A stretch of 64,000 nucleotides of DNA from positions 434,001-498,000 of the forward strand of contig NZ_SNXS01000004.1 of assembly GCF_004362525.1 (NCBI RefSeq), in the 5' to 3' direction. How positions within the stretch are numbered: position 1 is the stretch's first letter; each line of letters begins with the position of its first letter. This DNA comes from Roseateles toxinivorans. Its GTDB lineage: Bacteria > Pseudomonadota > Gammaproteobacteria > Burkholderiales > Burkholderiaceae_C. This document shows positions 27,101 to 35,232 of the stretch, piece by piece. The notes under the pieces are model-generated. The model did not search any database. It worked only from the letters and a program-made list of their open reading frames with translations, and had not been told where the DNA came from. The position numbers and the translations under genes are program-made.

Positions 27101-28939
27101 CGTGTTCAGGTCCTGCATCAGCTGCAACTCGGCGATGCTGAGGCGCAGCTCGCGTTGCCGTATGCGCGCCAGCGTGGCGCCCTTCAGGCGTGCCTGCGTC
27201 AGATGCACGGCCTGCCGGTATTCGTCGACGATGGCCAGCACGCCGGCGGCATCGGCCGCGGCCGCGGTGCCAAAGGTCAGCGTGCGGCGCGCATGGGCCG
27301 GCAGGCGCAAGCGCAGTCGCAGGCTGGCGGCCGGGTCCAGGCCGGTATCGACCTTGCCATCGGGCGCATCGTCGGCGCTGCCGAGTTGCTCCAGGCCGCC
27401 ACAGCGCGGCAGCAGGCCGGCCCTGTCGCATGAAACCTGCAGCCCAGCGATGGAGGCATCACTCTCGCTGCCTGCGCCGGGCGATTCACCGCCGACCTCG
27501 GCGGCCAGGAAGTGCGCCATCCACATCCCGGATTCGGTCTCCAGGCGGGGGCGGCGCTCCAGCAGCAGGCATCCCGGGTCGGTGCCATGGGCGCGGACGA
27601 AGAGCTTGGCAAATGCGGGGTGCGATTCATCGGCGCGCTGCGCTGTCAGCGCGACCTCGAAGAAGCTCAGCAACTCGAACTCGGCCGCATCATCGCTGAG
27701 GTTGTGCAGGCTGAGGCTGCGCAACTCGACGTCATCGTCGGGGCTCACCCAGACATCGATGGAACTCTCCCACAGCGCCGACCTGGCCTCGAACTCGGCG
27801 TGGTCGGCGAAGAAGCGTGTCTGGTAGCGGGCTTGCGGATCGGCGCAGGGCGCCAGCGTCAGCGAATGAAAGGTCGGGGCCCCGGCCCTTCGCAGCAAAA
27901 GCCATTGACCCAGCGGGTCGCGCAGGGCATCGTCACGGCCGCGGTTGATGGCTTGACCGCGCCAGCGGCTCTGGCCGGCCCCGTTGGGTCGCAGGCACAG
28001 GTTGTAGCCACCATTGCCCAGCAGCAGCGTTGGCATCGCGGTGCTGGGCCCGGTGGCCGGATCGATGTTGCGCGCCGCCCCGGGTTCGGCTCCGGCCTGA
28101 TGCTGATGCGGCATTCTTGGTATCGCCAGCGACTGGAACACGATCGCACGCGGCATGCGCTCGTGCAGCAGGATCTCGTGCGCCCGGGCCCTGGGAGAGC
28201 GTCCGAACCAGCCCTGCGGTGCGCCATCGCACAGCAGATTGCACAGGGCCAGCAGACCCATGCCCTGGTGGTGGCTCATGTGGGTGGCCACGCGCTGCGG
28301 CTTGGCGCCTTCGCTGCGCCTGGCGGCGCTGAAGTCCAGCGCTTCGATGAAGCCATAGGGGCCGCGGGCGCCCAGCCGTTCAAGCCCATGCAGATTGTTC
28401 AGCGCGGCCGCCATGTCCAGCGGCAGGGCCAGCAGGCTGGCGTAGGGCGCGATCACCCGCTCCTCCAGCGGCGTGCGCCGCATGGCCAGCTCGGGCACAC
28501 CGAAGGGACCATACTGGAAGGCCAAGCTGGCATCCTGCTCGAAGTAGGCACATTCGGAAACGCCCCATGGCACCCGATGACGCTCGCCGAAGGCCCTCTG
28601 CGCCCGCAGTGCGGTCGCGCTGACGCGCTGCAGCAGCCCGCCCGCCGGCTCGTGCATCAGCAGGCCCGGCATCAGGTACTCGAACATAGAGCCCGACCAG
28701 GAGCGCAGCGTCGGTCGCCGCTGCACCGGCAGGAAGGGGCGACCCAGGGCCTGCCAGTGCGAGCGGGGCACATCGCCCTTGGCGATCGCCACAAAGCTGC
28801 CCAGCCGTGATTCCGAAGCCAGCAGATCGTAGTAGGCCGGATCCAGGCTGGCTTCGGCCGGCCGGAAGCCGATGCGGAACAGGCGCCGCCGCCGGTCATA
28901 GAGGAATCCGAAGTCCGTCGCCTCGCCGAATGCGTCCAT
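24185..28939 (-). CDS. Cyclic beta-1,2-glucan synthase, downstream part: GH94-like chain-length domain
   Basis: The frame is open from about 28995 and holds its first ATG at 28939, giving 1,584 residues. It opens with the stretch that normally follows the transferase part (FGFLYDRRRRLFRIGFRPAE, then YYDLLASESRLGSFVAIAKG, SWSGSMFEYLMP). It continues through two beta-sandwich parts (about residues 400-600 and 780-1000) to an (alpha/alpha)6 barrel related to GH94 phosphorylases, with CGDWNDGMNRVGHHGRGESV and the late RGGWSWYTGSAAWMYRAALE. In characterised NdvB proteins this region sets the size of the cyclic product by phosphorolysis. As it stands this part lacks the transferase and would not make glucan alone. 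Confidence 0.8.
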   Translation of the reverse strand: MDAFGEATDFGFLYDRRRRLFRIGFRPAEASLDPAYYDLLASESRLGSFVAIAKGDVPRSHWQALGRPFLPVQRRPTLRSWSGSMFEYLMPGLLMHEPAGGLLQRVSATALRAQRAFGERHRVPWGVSECAYFEQDASLAFQYGPFGVPELAMRRTPLEERVIAPYASLLALPLDMAAALNNLHGLERLGARGPYGFIEALDFSAARRSEGAKPQRVATHMSHHQGMGLLALCNLLCDGAPQGWFGRSPRARAHEILLHERMPRAIVFQSLAIPRMPHQHQAGAEPGAARNIDPATGPSTAMPTLLLGNGGYNLCLRPNGAGQSRWRGQAINRGRDDALRDPLGQWLLLRRAGAPTFHSLTLAPCADPQARYQTRFFADHAEFEARSALWESSIDVWVSPDDDVELRSLSLHNLSDDAAEFELLSFFEVALTAQRADESHPAFAKLFVRAHGTDPGCLLLERRPRLETESGMWMAHFLAAEVGGESPGAGSESDASIAGLQVSCDRAGLLPRCGGLEQLGSADDAPDGKVDTGLDPAASLRLRLRLPAHARRTLTFGTAAAADAAGVLAIVDEYRQAVHLTQARLKGATLARIRQRELRLSIAELQLMQDLNTPMTLSCARPRPAPEAPLDRRALWRLAISGDRPIALIWIDSLQGMRVARLLMTAHRFWDMHGLCGDLVLINAEPPSYLQPLQHQLLALRQNVGLEPHALAERGAIHLLQQDRLEPGELAALRACARIDLRADGRSLARLLADAHSPGRSPQPVLMLPRPPLCWPVLSRPGRFSADGRAFEFEVDARQLPPRPWCNVLANADMGCVLSETGGGYTWARNSRLHQLTPWSNDALLDPPGEHLLVLDEASGQVFGLMPGIDRNGDAGYRVEHGPGHSQFMQRRAELEIRTEVMVHPPLAAKCIQVHMRSTGEAPKRLRLLAMVEWVMGAQARDRMSLLTESLADPQLLLAQQLDHSGGFGAGCAYLMLAGAPVLDWTCARDEFFANHGAMQWPQALGRQQGFGLDPCAALATSVTLMPGQTFSCSWVLGYGPGREAALVQAAALGAPGALQGWAGDVDRHWRELLSAVTVQTPDAGFDALVNHWLLYQTLACRLWAKAGFYQASGATGFRDQLQDAMALGVCRPALLRQQLLVHAARQFPQGDVQHWWHEPGGAGVRTRFSDDLLWLPYALQHYLRVSDDSALLDEQLPFLAGAEVPEHAEDAYYTPEATEASASLYEHAARAIDHALRWGEHGLPLMGCGDWNDGMNRVGHHGRGESVWLAWFLLVILADWPALARARQDDARVQRWEAAATALRRALAEHGWDGAWYRRAYFDNGHALGSSANAECRIDLIAQAWSVFAAPAGDARAAQAMRSVDALLVDRQVGLIRLLDPPLQLAADHAGYIQAYPPGVRENGGQYSHAAAWAVLAQARLGHAELAWEYFRMLSPAHRAADLAGQRRYAIEPYVMPGDTYSAAPYQGRGGWSWYTGSAAWMYRAALEGLLGLQLEARRFMLQPCIPPEWRELRIRVRHGGARFELLLRRQGPERAAPPASTRQIRAGEWMAYDDLPPDQLLLLVLPTLPGREEPSAPSAPNS

Positions 28940-31900
28940 GCGCGTGGCCAGGGCGCGAAGCCGCTCGGCCAGCCCGGCGGAGCCTGGGGCTGCAGGGTGT
29001 CAGCGCGCTCGCGGCAGGCCTGCGCGCAGGCCCACAGCAGGGCGACCAGATTGCCGCTGTCCACGGTGGAGATGTAGTGAGGCTGCAGTGATTGCAGATT
29101 GGCCGTGTCTATCCAGTTGTGGAAATGGCCGTGCAGGCGTGGCAGCCGGTCCAGGCTGTCCAGCGTGTCCTGCAGCCGCTGCGCGAGTTCGGGTGTGTCG
29201 ATGAAGCCCAGCCGTTCCGCGCTGGAGCAACTGGCCAGGTAGAGCCCGATATTGGTGGGCGAGGTGCGCCGCGCCAGCATGGCATCGGGCTCGAGCTGCA
29301 GATTGTCGGGCGGCAGGTGATGGTCAGCGGCGGTGACGGTGACCTCGAAGAAGCGCCAGGTGTCCCGCGCCAGTTGCCAGAGGTAGCGATGCTGTCCGGG
29401 ATCCAGTCCGGATGAGCCCGGTGTCGGCCGGGCATGCAGGGGCCGGCTGGCCATCCACAACCAGACCGGCACGCCGCACCAGAGCAGGCCAAGCCCCAGC
29501 AGATAGGCCGGATGGGCGCCCGGCCACAGGGCCGCGCTGCCGGCCCAGGCCATGGCCAGCAGGCTGATGCCGGCATGGCGCCGCCAGCAGCCGGCCCATC
29601 CGCTCCAGGCCTGGGCCTCGGCCTGGGCGGCGGTGGTCCACTGAAGCAGATGGCGCCGGCTCATATGGCTGCGCCATAGCGCGCGCGCAATGGCGTCGAC
29701 CTGCAGGGCTGCGGCCTGCGGCAGCGTGGCGAACTGCCACAGCGTGCCGGCCAGCACCCGGGCCAGGTCGCGCAGCCCCTCGGCCATGAAGTGTCGCAGG
29801 GCCAGATCGCGCCGGCCCGGCAGCAGGCCCGCCAGCGCACCGAGCACGGGGCCCAGGCCGAGGCCGGCCAGCACAAGTCCCAAGGCCTGGGCCGGGGCCA
29901 GTACCGCGGGCCCGCAGGCCAGCCAGAGCAGCAGCAGACCGGCCGGGGCGAGCAGGCTGCGGCGCAGATTGTCGATCAGCTTCCACAGATTCAACAGGCC
30001 GACCCGGCCGCGCAGCACGGCACCGAAGAGCGGCAGCAGCTGCCAGTCGCCGCGGGTCCAGCGGTGTTGTCGCGACGCGGCGACTTCCGGATGCATGGGC
30101 TGGGCCTCGACCAGGCTCACGTCGCTGAGATGGGCCGCGCGCGCCCAGATGCCCTCGAACAGATCGTGGCTCAACAGCTGGTTCTCGGCCACCCGGCCCT
30201 GCAGCGCCCGGTGCATCGCCTGCACATGCAGCAGGCCCTTGCCGTTGAAGCTGCCGAGGCCGAACACATCCTGATGGATCTCCGAGCTGCCGGCGTTGTA
30301 GATGTCGACCCCCCAGGGCCCGGCCTGAAGCCAGCCGAACCGTGTCAGGGCGCCGGGCCTTGGCAGCGGGGCGACCAGACCCGGCTGCAGGATGCCGTAG
30401 CCTGCGACGACACGGCGGCTGCGCGGATCCAACTGCGGCTGGTTGAGCGGATGCGCGGCCACCGCCACCAGGTCGCGCAAGGTGCCGGGTGGCAGGCCGG
30501 TATCGCTGTCCAGCGTGATGAGGTAGCGCGTGTGGGGCGTGAGCTTGCTGAGCGGGCCCAGATCGAGAAACGGCGAGGCTGCGGTGTCGGCTTCACCCAC
30601 GCCGGCCAGCGCGGCCAGCAATTGCTCCAGCTTGCCGCGCTTGCGCTCCCAGCCCATCCACACCCGATCGGCCGGATTCCAGCGCCGCTCGCGGTGCAGC
30701 AGGCCGAAGCGCGGTGGCTGGCCGGCGGCTGCCGGGTAGCGCCGGTTCAGCGCCTGCAGGGCGCTGCAAGCGGCTTCCAGCAGGGGCGCGTCATCGGGTT
30801 GGCGCTGCTGCAGCGCATCGGGCCAGTCGCTCAACAGGGCGAAGCGGGCATGCTGTTCGGGGTTGGCCAGATAGTGCAACTCCAGCTGCTGCGCCAGTGC
30901 CGCGACCGAACCGGCGCTTCCGAGCATGCAGGGAATCACCACCAGGCAGGCGTCCTCGCCACGCAAGCCCTCCTCGAGGGCCAGCCTCGGCAGCCTGTGC
31001 ACCCGCACCGACTCGGCCAGACAGCGGTTCACCAGCGCCAGCACGGACTCGAAGCCGACGAAGGCGGCCAGGGCCCAGCCGAGCCAGACCAGCCAGGGCG
31101 GCCCTGGCCGGGCTTGCGGCAGGCCCAGCAGGCCCCAGGCCAGCAGCAGGCTGCCGCCCAGCAGCGTCACGCCATAGAGCGTGCCGCGCAGGCGCCAGGG
31201 CCATTGCAGCAGCGGGTTCTCCAGGGTGGCAAGGTTGCCGCCGAGTGCGCGCACCAGTTCGGCGCGGCCCTCGCCGATCAACCAGTGCGAGGGGCCGCGG
31301 GCCGGGGCTCCGGCCTCGCACAGGTCCAGCACCTGCCGGCTCACCTCGAGCTCGGTGCGCCGCAGACGCCGCGCCAGGCGTTCCACCTCATGGGTGCAGT
31401 GGTCGCGCGTGAGATCGCTGTCGGCGACGAAGCCGGGGTGCTGCTGCAGTTGCTGCAGCACCGGGCTGACACTGGTGATCAAGGCGCGCCAGTCCAGGCG
31501 GTTGATGGCATGCAGGGCGGACACGGCGTTGCTGACGCTGACGTTCTGGGCCGCGTGCAGGTCCTGGGCGCTGGCCAGCGCGGCATCGAAGTCGATGCCC
31601 GCCTGCTGCAGCCAGTTCTGGCAGGGCAGGGCGTCGAGTCCGGGGCGGCCCCGCACGTGCTGCACCAGCTGCGCGACAAAGCTGGCTTGCAGCCCGCGCG
31701 CCTGCAGCTGCGTGGCCAGCGATGGCAGTGTGTCGGAGGCCAGCTCGGATTGATGGTCGCAGAACCAGTCGGCCGCGTCTTGCGCGGCCTTGTGGCCGGC
31801 CACGCTTTCCGCCAGGCGGGCCAGGTTCTCCAGCAGCACCACCCGCAGCGTGGCCGGGATCGCCCACAGCTCGCCCAGCGTCAGCAGTTCGACCTGCTGA

Positions 31901-32424
31901 TAGGCGCCAAGGAATTGCTCCAGCAGCTGGGCGTCGAAGCTGGCATCGGTGTGGGCCACGAAGGCCCAGGCAATGCCATAGACGCGCGGCAGGCCCAGCA
32001 ACGGCGCCTCGCGCAGCTTGGGCAGCCTGCCATAGTAGGAGCGGGGCAGGCCGTTGCGGATCTCGGGTACCTGTGCCTCGATCAGGTGAAAGTTGTCGAG
32101 CAGCCACTCGGCCGCCGGGCTGAGGCCTTCGGTTTCACGGTCGAGCAGCTCCAGATAGGCGAGCGAGCGGTCGAGGTTGCGCAGATTGTCTGCAATGCGC
32201 GGGAAGAACTGCGGTGCGCGGGCACGCCGTCGCCAGCGTCGGCGCTCTATGCGCTGAGCCTGGGCCAGACTGATGCCGTGCTGGCGAAAGCGCTCGGCGC
32301 CGAACAGCTGGGCACGCACCGGGGGTTGCACGGACCCCTGCGACGCATCCAGCAGGGCCAGCGCTTCGGCTCGCAGGGCCGGCACGACGGGTCTGCGCCC
32401 GGCGCCAGCGCGCTGCCATGGCAT
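28672..32424 (-). CDS. Cyclic beta-1,2-glucan synthase, upstream part: glycosyltransferase (GT84) and membrane domains
   Basis: This frame gives about 1,145 family-like residues before it runs out of frame at about 28985. The remaining ~100 residues to 28672 are out-of-frame translation. An N-terminal helical region (AAEWLLDNFHLIEAQVPEIR) comes first. Then come membrane helices near residues 410-470, and the GT-A catalytic domain with ITLDSDTGLPPGTLRDLVA (about residue 640, the DxD metal site), LLSHDLFEGIWARA, and SRQHRWTRGDWQLLP (QxxRW-type motif). More membrane helices follow. The start ATG 32424 comes 4 bp after the stop of the small upstream gene, so translation is probably coupled. Confidence 0.8.
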   Translation of the reverse strand: MPWQRAGAGRRPVVPALRAEALALLDASQGSVQPPVRAQLFGAERFRQHGISLAQAQRIERRRWRRRARAPQFFPRIADNLRNLDRSLAYLELLDRETEGLSPAAEWLLDNFHLIEAQVPEIRNGLPRSYYGRLPKLREAPLLGLPRVYGIAWAFVAHTDASFDAQLLEQFLGAYQQVELLTLGELWAIPATLRVVLLENLARLAESVAGHKAAQDAADWFCDHQSELASDTLPSLATQLQARGLQASFVAQLVQHVRGRPGLDALPCQNWLQQAGIDFDAALASAQDLHAAQNVSVSNAVSALHAINRLDWRALITSVSPVLQQLQQHPGFVADSDLTRDHCTHEVERLARRLRRTELEVSRQVLDLCEAGAPARGPSHWLIGEGRAELVRALGGNLATLENPLLQWPWRLRGTLYGVTLLGGSLLLAWGLLGLPQARPGPPWLVWLGWALAAFVGFESVLALVNRCLAESVRVHRLPRLALEEGLRGEDACLVVIPCMLGSAGSVAALAQQLELHYLANPEQHARFALLSDWPDALQQRQPDDAPLLEAACSALQALNRRYPAAAGQPPRFGLLHRERRWNPADRVWMGWERKRGKLEQLLAALAGVGEADTAASPFLDLGPLSKLTPHTRYLITLDSDTGLPPGTLRDLVAVAAHPLNQPQLDPRSRRVVAGYGILQPGLVAPLPRPGALTRFGWLQAGPWGVDIYNAGSSEIHQDVFGLGSFNGKGLLHVQAMHRALQGRVAENQLLSHDLFEGIWARAAHLSDVSLVEAQPMHPEVAASRQHRWTRGDWQLLPLFGAVLRGRVGLLNLWKLIDNLRRSLLAPAGLLLLWLACGPAVLAPAQALGLVLAGLGLGPVLGALAGLLPGRRDLALRHFMAEGLRDLARVLAGTLWQFATLPQAAALQVDAIARALWRSHMSRRHLLQWTTAAQAEAQAWSGWAGCWRRHAGISLLAMAWAGSAALWPGAHPAYLLGLGLLWCGVPVWLWMASRPLHARPTPGSSGLDPGQHRYLWQLARDTWRFFEVTVTAADHHLPPDNLQLEPDAMLARRTSPTNIGLYLASCSSAERLGFIDTPELAQRLQDTLDSLDRLPRLHGHFHNWIDTANLQSLQPHYISTVDSGNLVALLWACAQACRERADTLQPQAPPGWPSGFAPWPRAWTHSARRRTSDSSMTGGGACSASASGRPKPAWIRPTTICWLRNHGWAALWRSPRAMCPARTGRPWVAPSCRCSGDRRCAPGRALCSST

Positions 32425-32428
32425 AGGG

Positions 32429-32659
32429 TCAGACCGAGAGCTGGCCGCAGGCGCTCACGACCAGGGCCAGCAGCAGCAGGGAGACGGCCCGCCTTGCGAC
32501 AAATGCCTGCGCGCGCTCGCAGCTCCCCAGCAATGTCCGCCAAGGGCTGCGGCGCGGGTGACAATGGCGCAGCTGCTCTGCCAGGGCCAGATGATCCAGT
32601 TCGATGCTGGCGCGCACGGTGTCCCAGGCCATGGTGGATGCGCTTGAATAAGGTGTCAT
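32429..32659 (-). CDS. Small protein with C-terminal hydrophobic segment, first gene of the glucan synthase operon
   Basis: A 76-residue product with a good ribosome site (GGGAGAG, 6 bp before ATG 32659). The first 57 residues are polar with His and Arg clusters (LRHCHPRRSPWR), and the end is one hydrophobic helix followed by a short tail (AVSLLLLALVVSACGQLSV). This would suit a single-pass tail-anchored membrane protein. Its stop is 4 bp from the start of the glucan synthase frame, so translation is likely coupled. I know no family for it. A role as an accessory to the synthase is a guess from position. Confidence 0.5.
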   Translation of the reverse strand: MTPYSSASTMAWDTVRASIELDHLALAEQLRHCHPRRSPWRTLLGSCERAQAFVARRAVSLLLLALVVSACGQLSV

Positions 32660-32729
32660 GCGAACTCTCCCGAGTCAGGCGGCGATGCCGCGTCATGCCA
32701 TCAAGGTAGCAGCGGCGGCGCATCCTGGA

Positions 32730-32743
32730 TTGAGTGCGCTCAA
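32730..32743 (-). promoter_or_regulatory. FNR-like box TTGAGTGCGCTCAA, upstream of the glucan synthase operon
   Basis: A perfect 14-bp palindrome of the TTGA-N6-TCAA class, 71 bp before the start of the small gene that leads the operon. Read on the minus strand, CCTTGATGG follows after about 23 bp. It lies just beyond the end of the response-regulator gene. Confidence 0.65.
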
Positions 32744-32750
32744 GCGAGGC

Positions 32751-33452
32751 TCAGAAGCCTTGGTCAAGGGCACCCGGACGGCTGTCGACATCGTCCAGCT
32801 GATGCTCGATGCCATAGCGCACCAGGGCCGCCAGATTGGGCAGCTGCAGCTTCTCGAGGATGCGCGTCTTGTGGCTGCTGACCGTCTTGATCGACAGGTG
32901 GAGGTCGTCGGCAATATCGATCAGGCGCTGTCCGGCCACCAGGCGCCTCAGCACCTCGAGTTCACGGTTGCTGAGTTGATCGTGGCTGGGTGGCGACGCG
33001 CTGCCACTGAGCTGTCGGATGACCCGTTCGGCCAGGCTCTCTGAGGCGAAGCTGCCTCCTGCCGCCAGCTTGGCCACGGCGCGGGCCAGCTCGGTAGAGG
33101 CGCTGTCCTTGGTGAGGTAGCCATTGGCACCCGCCTTGAAGGCGCGCAGGGCGTACTGCTCCTCCGCGTGCATGGTGAGGACCAGCACGCGCGTCGCCGG
33201 ATAGTTCAGCCGCACCCGGGAGACCAGGTCCAAACCGCTCATGCCCGGCATGGACAGGTCGGCAATCACCACGTCGGCCGACTGCTTGCGCAGCCATTCG
33301 AGCGCTTCGTGGCCCGAACTCGCCTCGTCCACCGACCACTGCGGATCGTGGGCCTGCAGGATGCGCTTGAGGCCGTCGCGAACCAGTGCGTGGTCGTCGA
33401 CCAGCAGCAGACGCAGCGGCGCTGCGAGGCCGGCGGCAGGCACATGCGTCAT
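32751..33452 (-). CDS. NarL/FixJ-type response regulator
   Basis: A 233-residue two-component regulator. The receiver domain (about residues 12-130) has the acidic pair in LLLVDDHALVRDGL, the phosphoacceptor Asp65 in VVIADLSMPGMSG, Thr in VLVLTMHAEEQYAL and Lys in GYLTKDSA. A LuxR-type helix-turn-helix closes the protein (LSNRELEVLRRLVAGQRLID, LHLSIKTVSSHKTRIL). It starts at ATG 33452, overlapping the stop of the histidine kinase gene by 4 bp, so the pair is translationally coupled. Its targets are unknown. The glucan synthase operon begins directly downstream, and other low-oxygen genes are near. Confidence 0.92.
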   Translation of the reverse strand: MTHVPAAGLAAPLRLLLVDDHALVRDGLKRILQAHDPQWSVDEASSGHEALEWLRKQSADVVIADLSMPGMSGLDLVSRVRLNYPATRVLVLTMHAEEQYALRAFKAGANGYLTKDSASTELARAVAKLAAGGSFASESLAERVIRQLSGSASPPSHDQLSNRELEVLRRLVAGQRLIDIADDLHLSIKTVSSHKTRILEKLQLPNLAALVRYGIEHQLDDVDSRPGALDQGF

Positions 33453-34957
33453 GGCGTGGCCCTTCCGGTCGCGGCGGCCTCGGTACCACTCAGCGGCAGC
33501 TGGACGCGCACGCGTGCCCCCCCTTCCGGAGCATTGTCGAACACCAGTCGGCCGCCGAGGAGCGCGGCGCGCTCGCTCATGCCAAGCAGACCGAAGGCAT
33601 CGTCGCGGGTCGGCATCGGATCCGGGAAACCCATCCCGTCGTCCCATACCGTGAGCTCGATCACCTCGCCCACCCGGTGCAGGGAGATCCAGACACGACG
33701 CGCCCCTGCATGGTTGCCGACGTTGGCCAGCGCCTCCTGGACCATGCGGTACAGCGCGGTGGCCATGCGGTGGTCGGCCGGAGGCTCGGTTTCGTCCAGA
33801 TCGACACTCACCTCTAGCCCAAGACGGCGCGCCGACTCGTGTGCCAGCCATTCGATGGCCGCGTTCAGGCCGAGGTCATCGAGCATCAACGGTCGCAGGT
33901 CGGCGGCAATCCGGCGCATCGCCGCGACGATGCCATCCAGCGTCCCCAGCATCGCCTCCAGCTGCTTCTGGCTGGCCCGCCCGTGCAACTCGGTGCCCAG
34001 GCCGACCAAGCCCATCTTCAGCGCCGACAGCCGCTGCCCCAACTCATCATGAAGTTCGCGCGAGATTCGCCGCCGCTCTTCCTCCCGGGCGTCTATCAAG
34101 CTGCCGGACAGGCGCCGCAAGGCGTCGCCCGAGCGCAACAGCACTTCCAGCGATGTGCTGTGCGAGGTGACATCGGTGACCACCAGCTGTGCGGCCGCCC
34201 GCGCCGGGTGCTCGAAGGCTACCACCGCGATTTCCACCTTCAGGGTGCTGCCATCCAGGCAGCGTAGGGGCTGCTGCACGGTGCTGATCTCGCCGGCATG
34301 CAGAAGCGCGTGCTCAATAGCCTCGTTGAGGGCCCGATGCGCCTTGGGTTCGATGAATTCGAGTATGGAGCGGCCCAGCAACTCGGTCATGTGCCCGGCG
34401 CGCAACATGTCGACGCTGGCCTGATTGGCGAGCACCACACGTGTCTGCTCCACCACGATGATGGCGACCGGAGCGGCCTCGAAGAGGCTCTGGAACTGCT
34501 GACGCAGAGCGTCCAGCTCGGCCAGCAGACACTGCTCGCCGCTGAGATCGCTGAGCAGGGCGCTCAACAGCGTCGGCCCCGCTGGCGTGATGCCGACCGG
34601 CGAGGCGCTGCGCACAATCGTGGCCGCCAGCGGGAACTCCGTGCCATCGGCGCGCAGGCCGCGCAGGTCGGCGTTCTGCCCCATCTGCCTCGATGCCGTG
34701 CCGGACGCGCAAAACGTCTGAACCTGCTCGGCGTGGCCTGCCCGATAGCGCTCGGGCAGAAAGCGGCTCAGCTCGCTGCCCATCGCCTGCTCCTCGGTGC
34801 AGCCGAACATGCGCTGTGCGGCGGTATTGAACATCACCACCCGTTGCGCGTCGTCCACGGTGATGAGGGCCTGCTGCACGGCCTGCAGCACGCGGGCATT
34901 GCTGAGCCGAAGCGCCAGTGAGAGTGCTTCGCGATCCGCGGTGGTCTGGTGGTCCAT
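33449..34957 (-). CDS. PAS-domain sensor histidine kinase (HisKA_3 / NarX-UhpB type)
   Basis: A 502-residue kinase with no transmembrane helix, so probably cytoplasmic. Two PAS-like domains come first: residues about 10-125 (LRLSNARVLQAVQQALITVD, then FNTAAQRMFGCTEEQAMG), and about 155-275 (LFEAAPVAIIVVEQTRVVLA, LLGRSILEFIEPKAHRALNE). The dimerisation helix carries the phosphoacceptor His303 in RRISRELHDELGQRLSALKM, the HisKA_3 signature. The ATPase domain shows MVQEALANVGNHAGA (N-box), VWDDGMGF and AFGLLGMSERAALLGG. No Cys pattern or haem-binding signature proves what the PAS domains sense. Start ATG 34957 follows GAGGGG. A GTG 13 codons earlier is possible. An FNR-like box lies 77 bp upstream. 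Confidence 0.9.
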   Translation of the reverse strand: MDHQTTADREALSLALRLSNARVLQAVQQALITVDDAQRVVMFNTAAQRMFGCTEEQAMGSELSRFLPERYRAGHAEQVQTFCASGTASRQMGQNADLRGLRADGTEFPLAATIVRSASPVGITPAGPTLLSALLSDLSGEQCLLAELDALRQQFQSLFEAAPVAIIVVEQTRVVLANQASVDMLRAGHMTELLGRSILEFIEPKAHRALNEAIEHALLHAGEISTVQQPLRCLDGSTLKVEIAVVAFEHPARAAAQLVVTDVTSHSTSLEVLLRSGDALRRLSGSLIDAREEERRRISRELHDELGQRLSALKMGLVGLGTELHGRASQKQLEAMLGTLDGIVAAMRRIAADLRPLMLDDLGLNAAIEWLAHESARRLGLEVSVDLDETEPPADHRMATALYRMVQEALANVGNHAGARRVWISLHRVGEVIELTVWDDGMGFPDPMPTRDDAFGLLGMSERAALLGGRLVFDNAPEGGARVRVQLPLSGTEAAATGRATP

Positions 34958-35033
34958 TGCCTGCCCCTCGAAGTGGCTGATACGCCTGTGCTTCACTGAA
35001 TGAACAGCTTGCGCCCGCCCTTGGTGCAGGGTC

Positions 35034-35047
35034 TTGACCTAGCGCAA
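35034..35047 (-). promoter_or_regulatory. FNR-like box TTGACCTAGCGCAA between kinase and Crp/Fnr genes
   Basis: TTGA-N6-GCAA (minus strand TTGCGCTAGGTCAA), 77 bp before the kinase gene and 186 bp before the divergent Crp/Fnr gene. It could serve either. The shorter distance favours the kinase-regulator operon. Confidence 0.5.
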
Positions 35048-35232
35048 GTGCGAATCGGGGCGGCCAGGGGGCTGTTGCGTGATCGGAATAGTCCGAATCG
35101 ACAGCCAGAGTGCAGGAAGCCGGCGCGGAATGGTCGGAGGTCGCGCAGCGGCCCGCGCCGATGGCGCCGGGCACTACCGGCACGCATCCTTGACTGACTT
35201 GTTCAAGCTTCTAAGTTCGACGGGAGTGGCCC

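Larger units (their letters stand above)
24185..32424 (-). pseudogene. ndvB: Cyclic beta-1,2-glucan synthase (NdvB/ChvB type), interrupted by one apparent base deletion
   Basis: Taken together the two frames encode about 2,745 residues, the size of full-length cyclic beta-1,2-glucan synthases. These membrane enzymes build and cyclise periplasmic beta-1,2-glucans that act in osmotic adaptation and host interaction. The frame passes from the upstream to the downstream reading frame between about 28960 and 28995. Adding one C to a run of four (plus-strand GGGG at 28986-28989) would join them smoothly as TLQPPGSAGLAERLRALATRMDAF, split here as TLQPPGSAGLAER and LRALATRMDAF. No other defect was seen, and both halves keep their key motifs. 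It may be a real recent frameshift or a sequence error. The operon begins with a 76-codon gene, and an FNR-like box lies ahead of it. Confidence 0.75.

Noticed and set aside
24623-27433. A 936-codon open frame on the plus strand across the glucan synthase gene
   Set aside because: It is antisense to a frame with clear GH94 motifs. The product is Gln/His/Arg-rich low-complexity sequence, typical of shadow frames in high-GC DNA.
29791-32709. A 972-codon open frame on the plus strand across the transferase half of the glucan synthase
   Set aside because: Same reason: antisense shadow of motifs such as LDSDTGLPPG, with low-complexity composition and no recognisable domain.
35189-35207. CTTGA-N9-TCAAG before the Crp/Fnr gene as a further FNR box
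   Set aside because: The half-sites are three bases too far apart for an FNR dimer. It might be a site of another kind, but I cannot support it.
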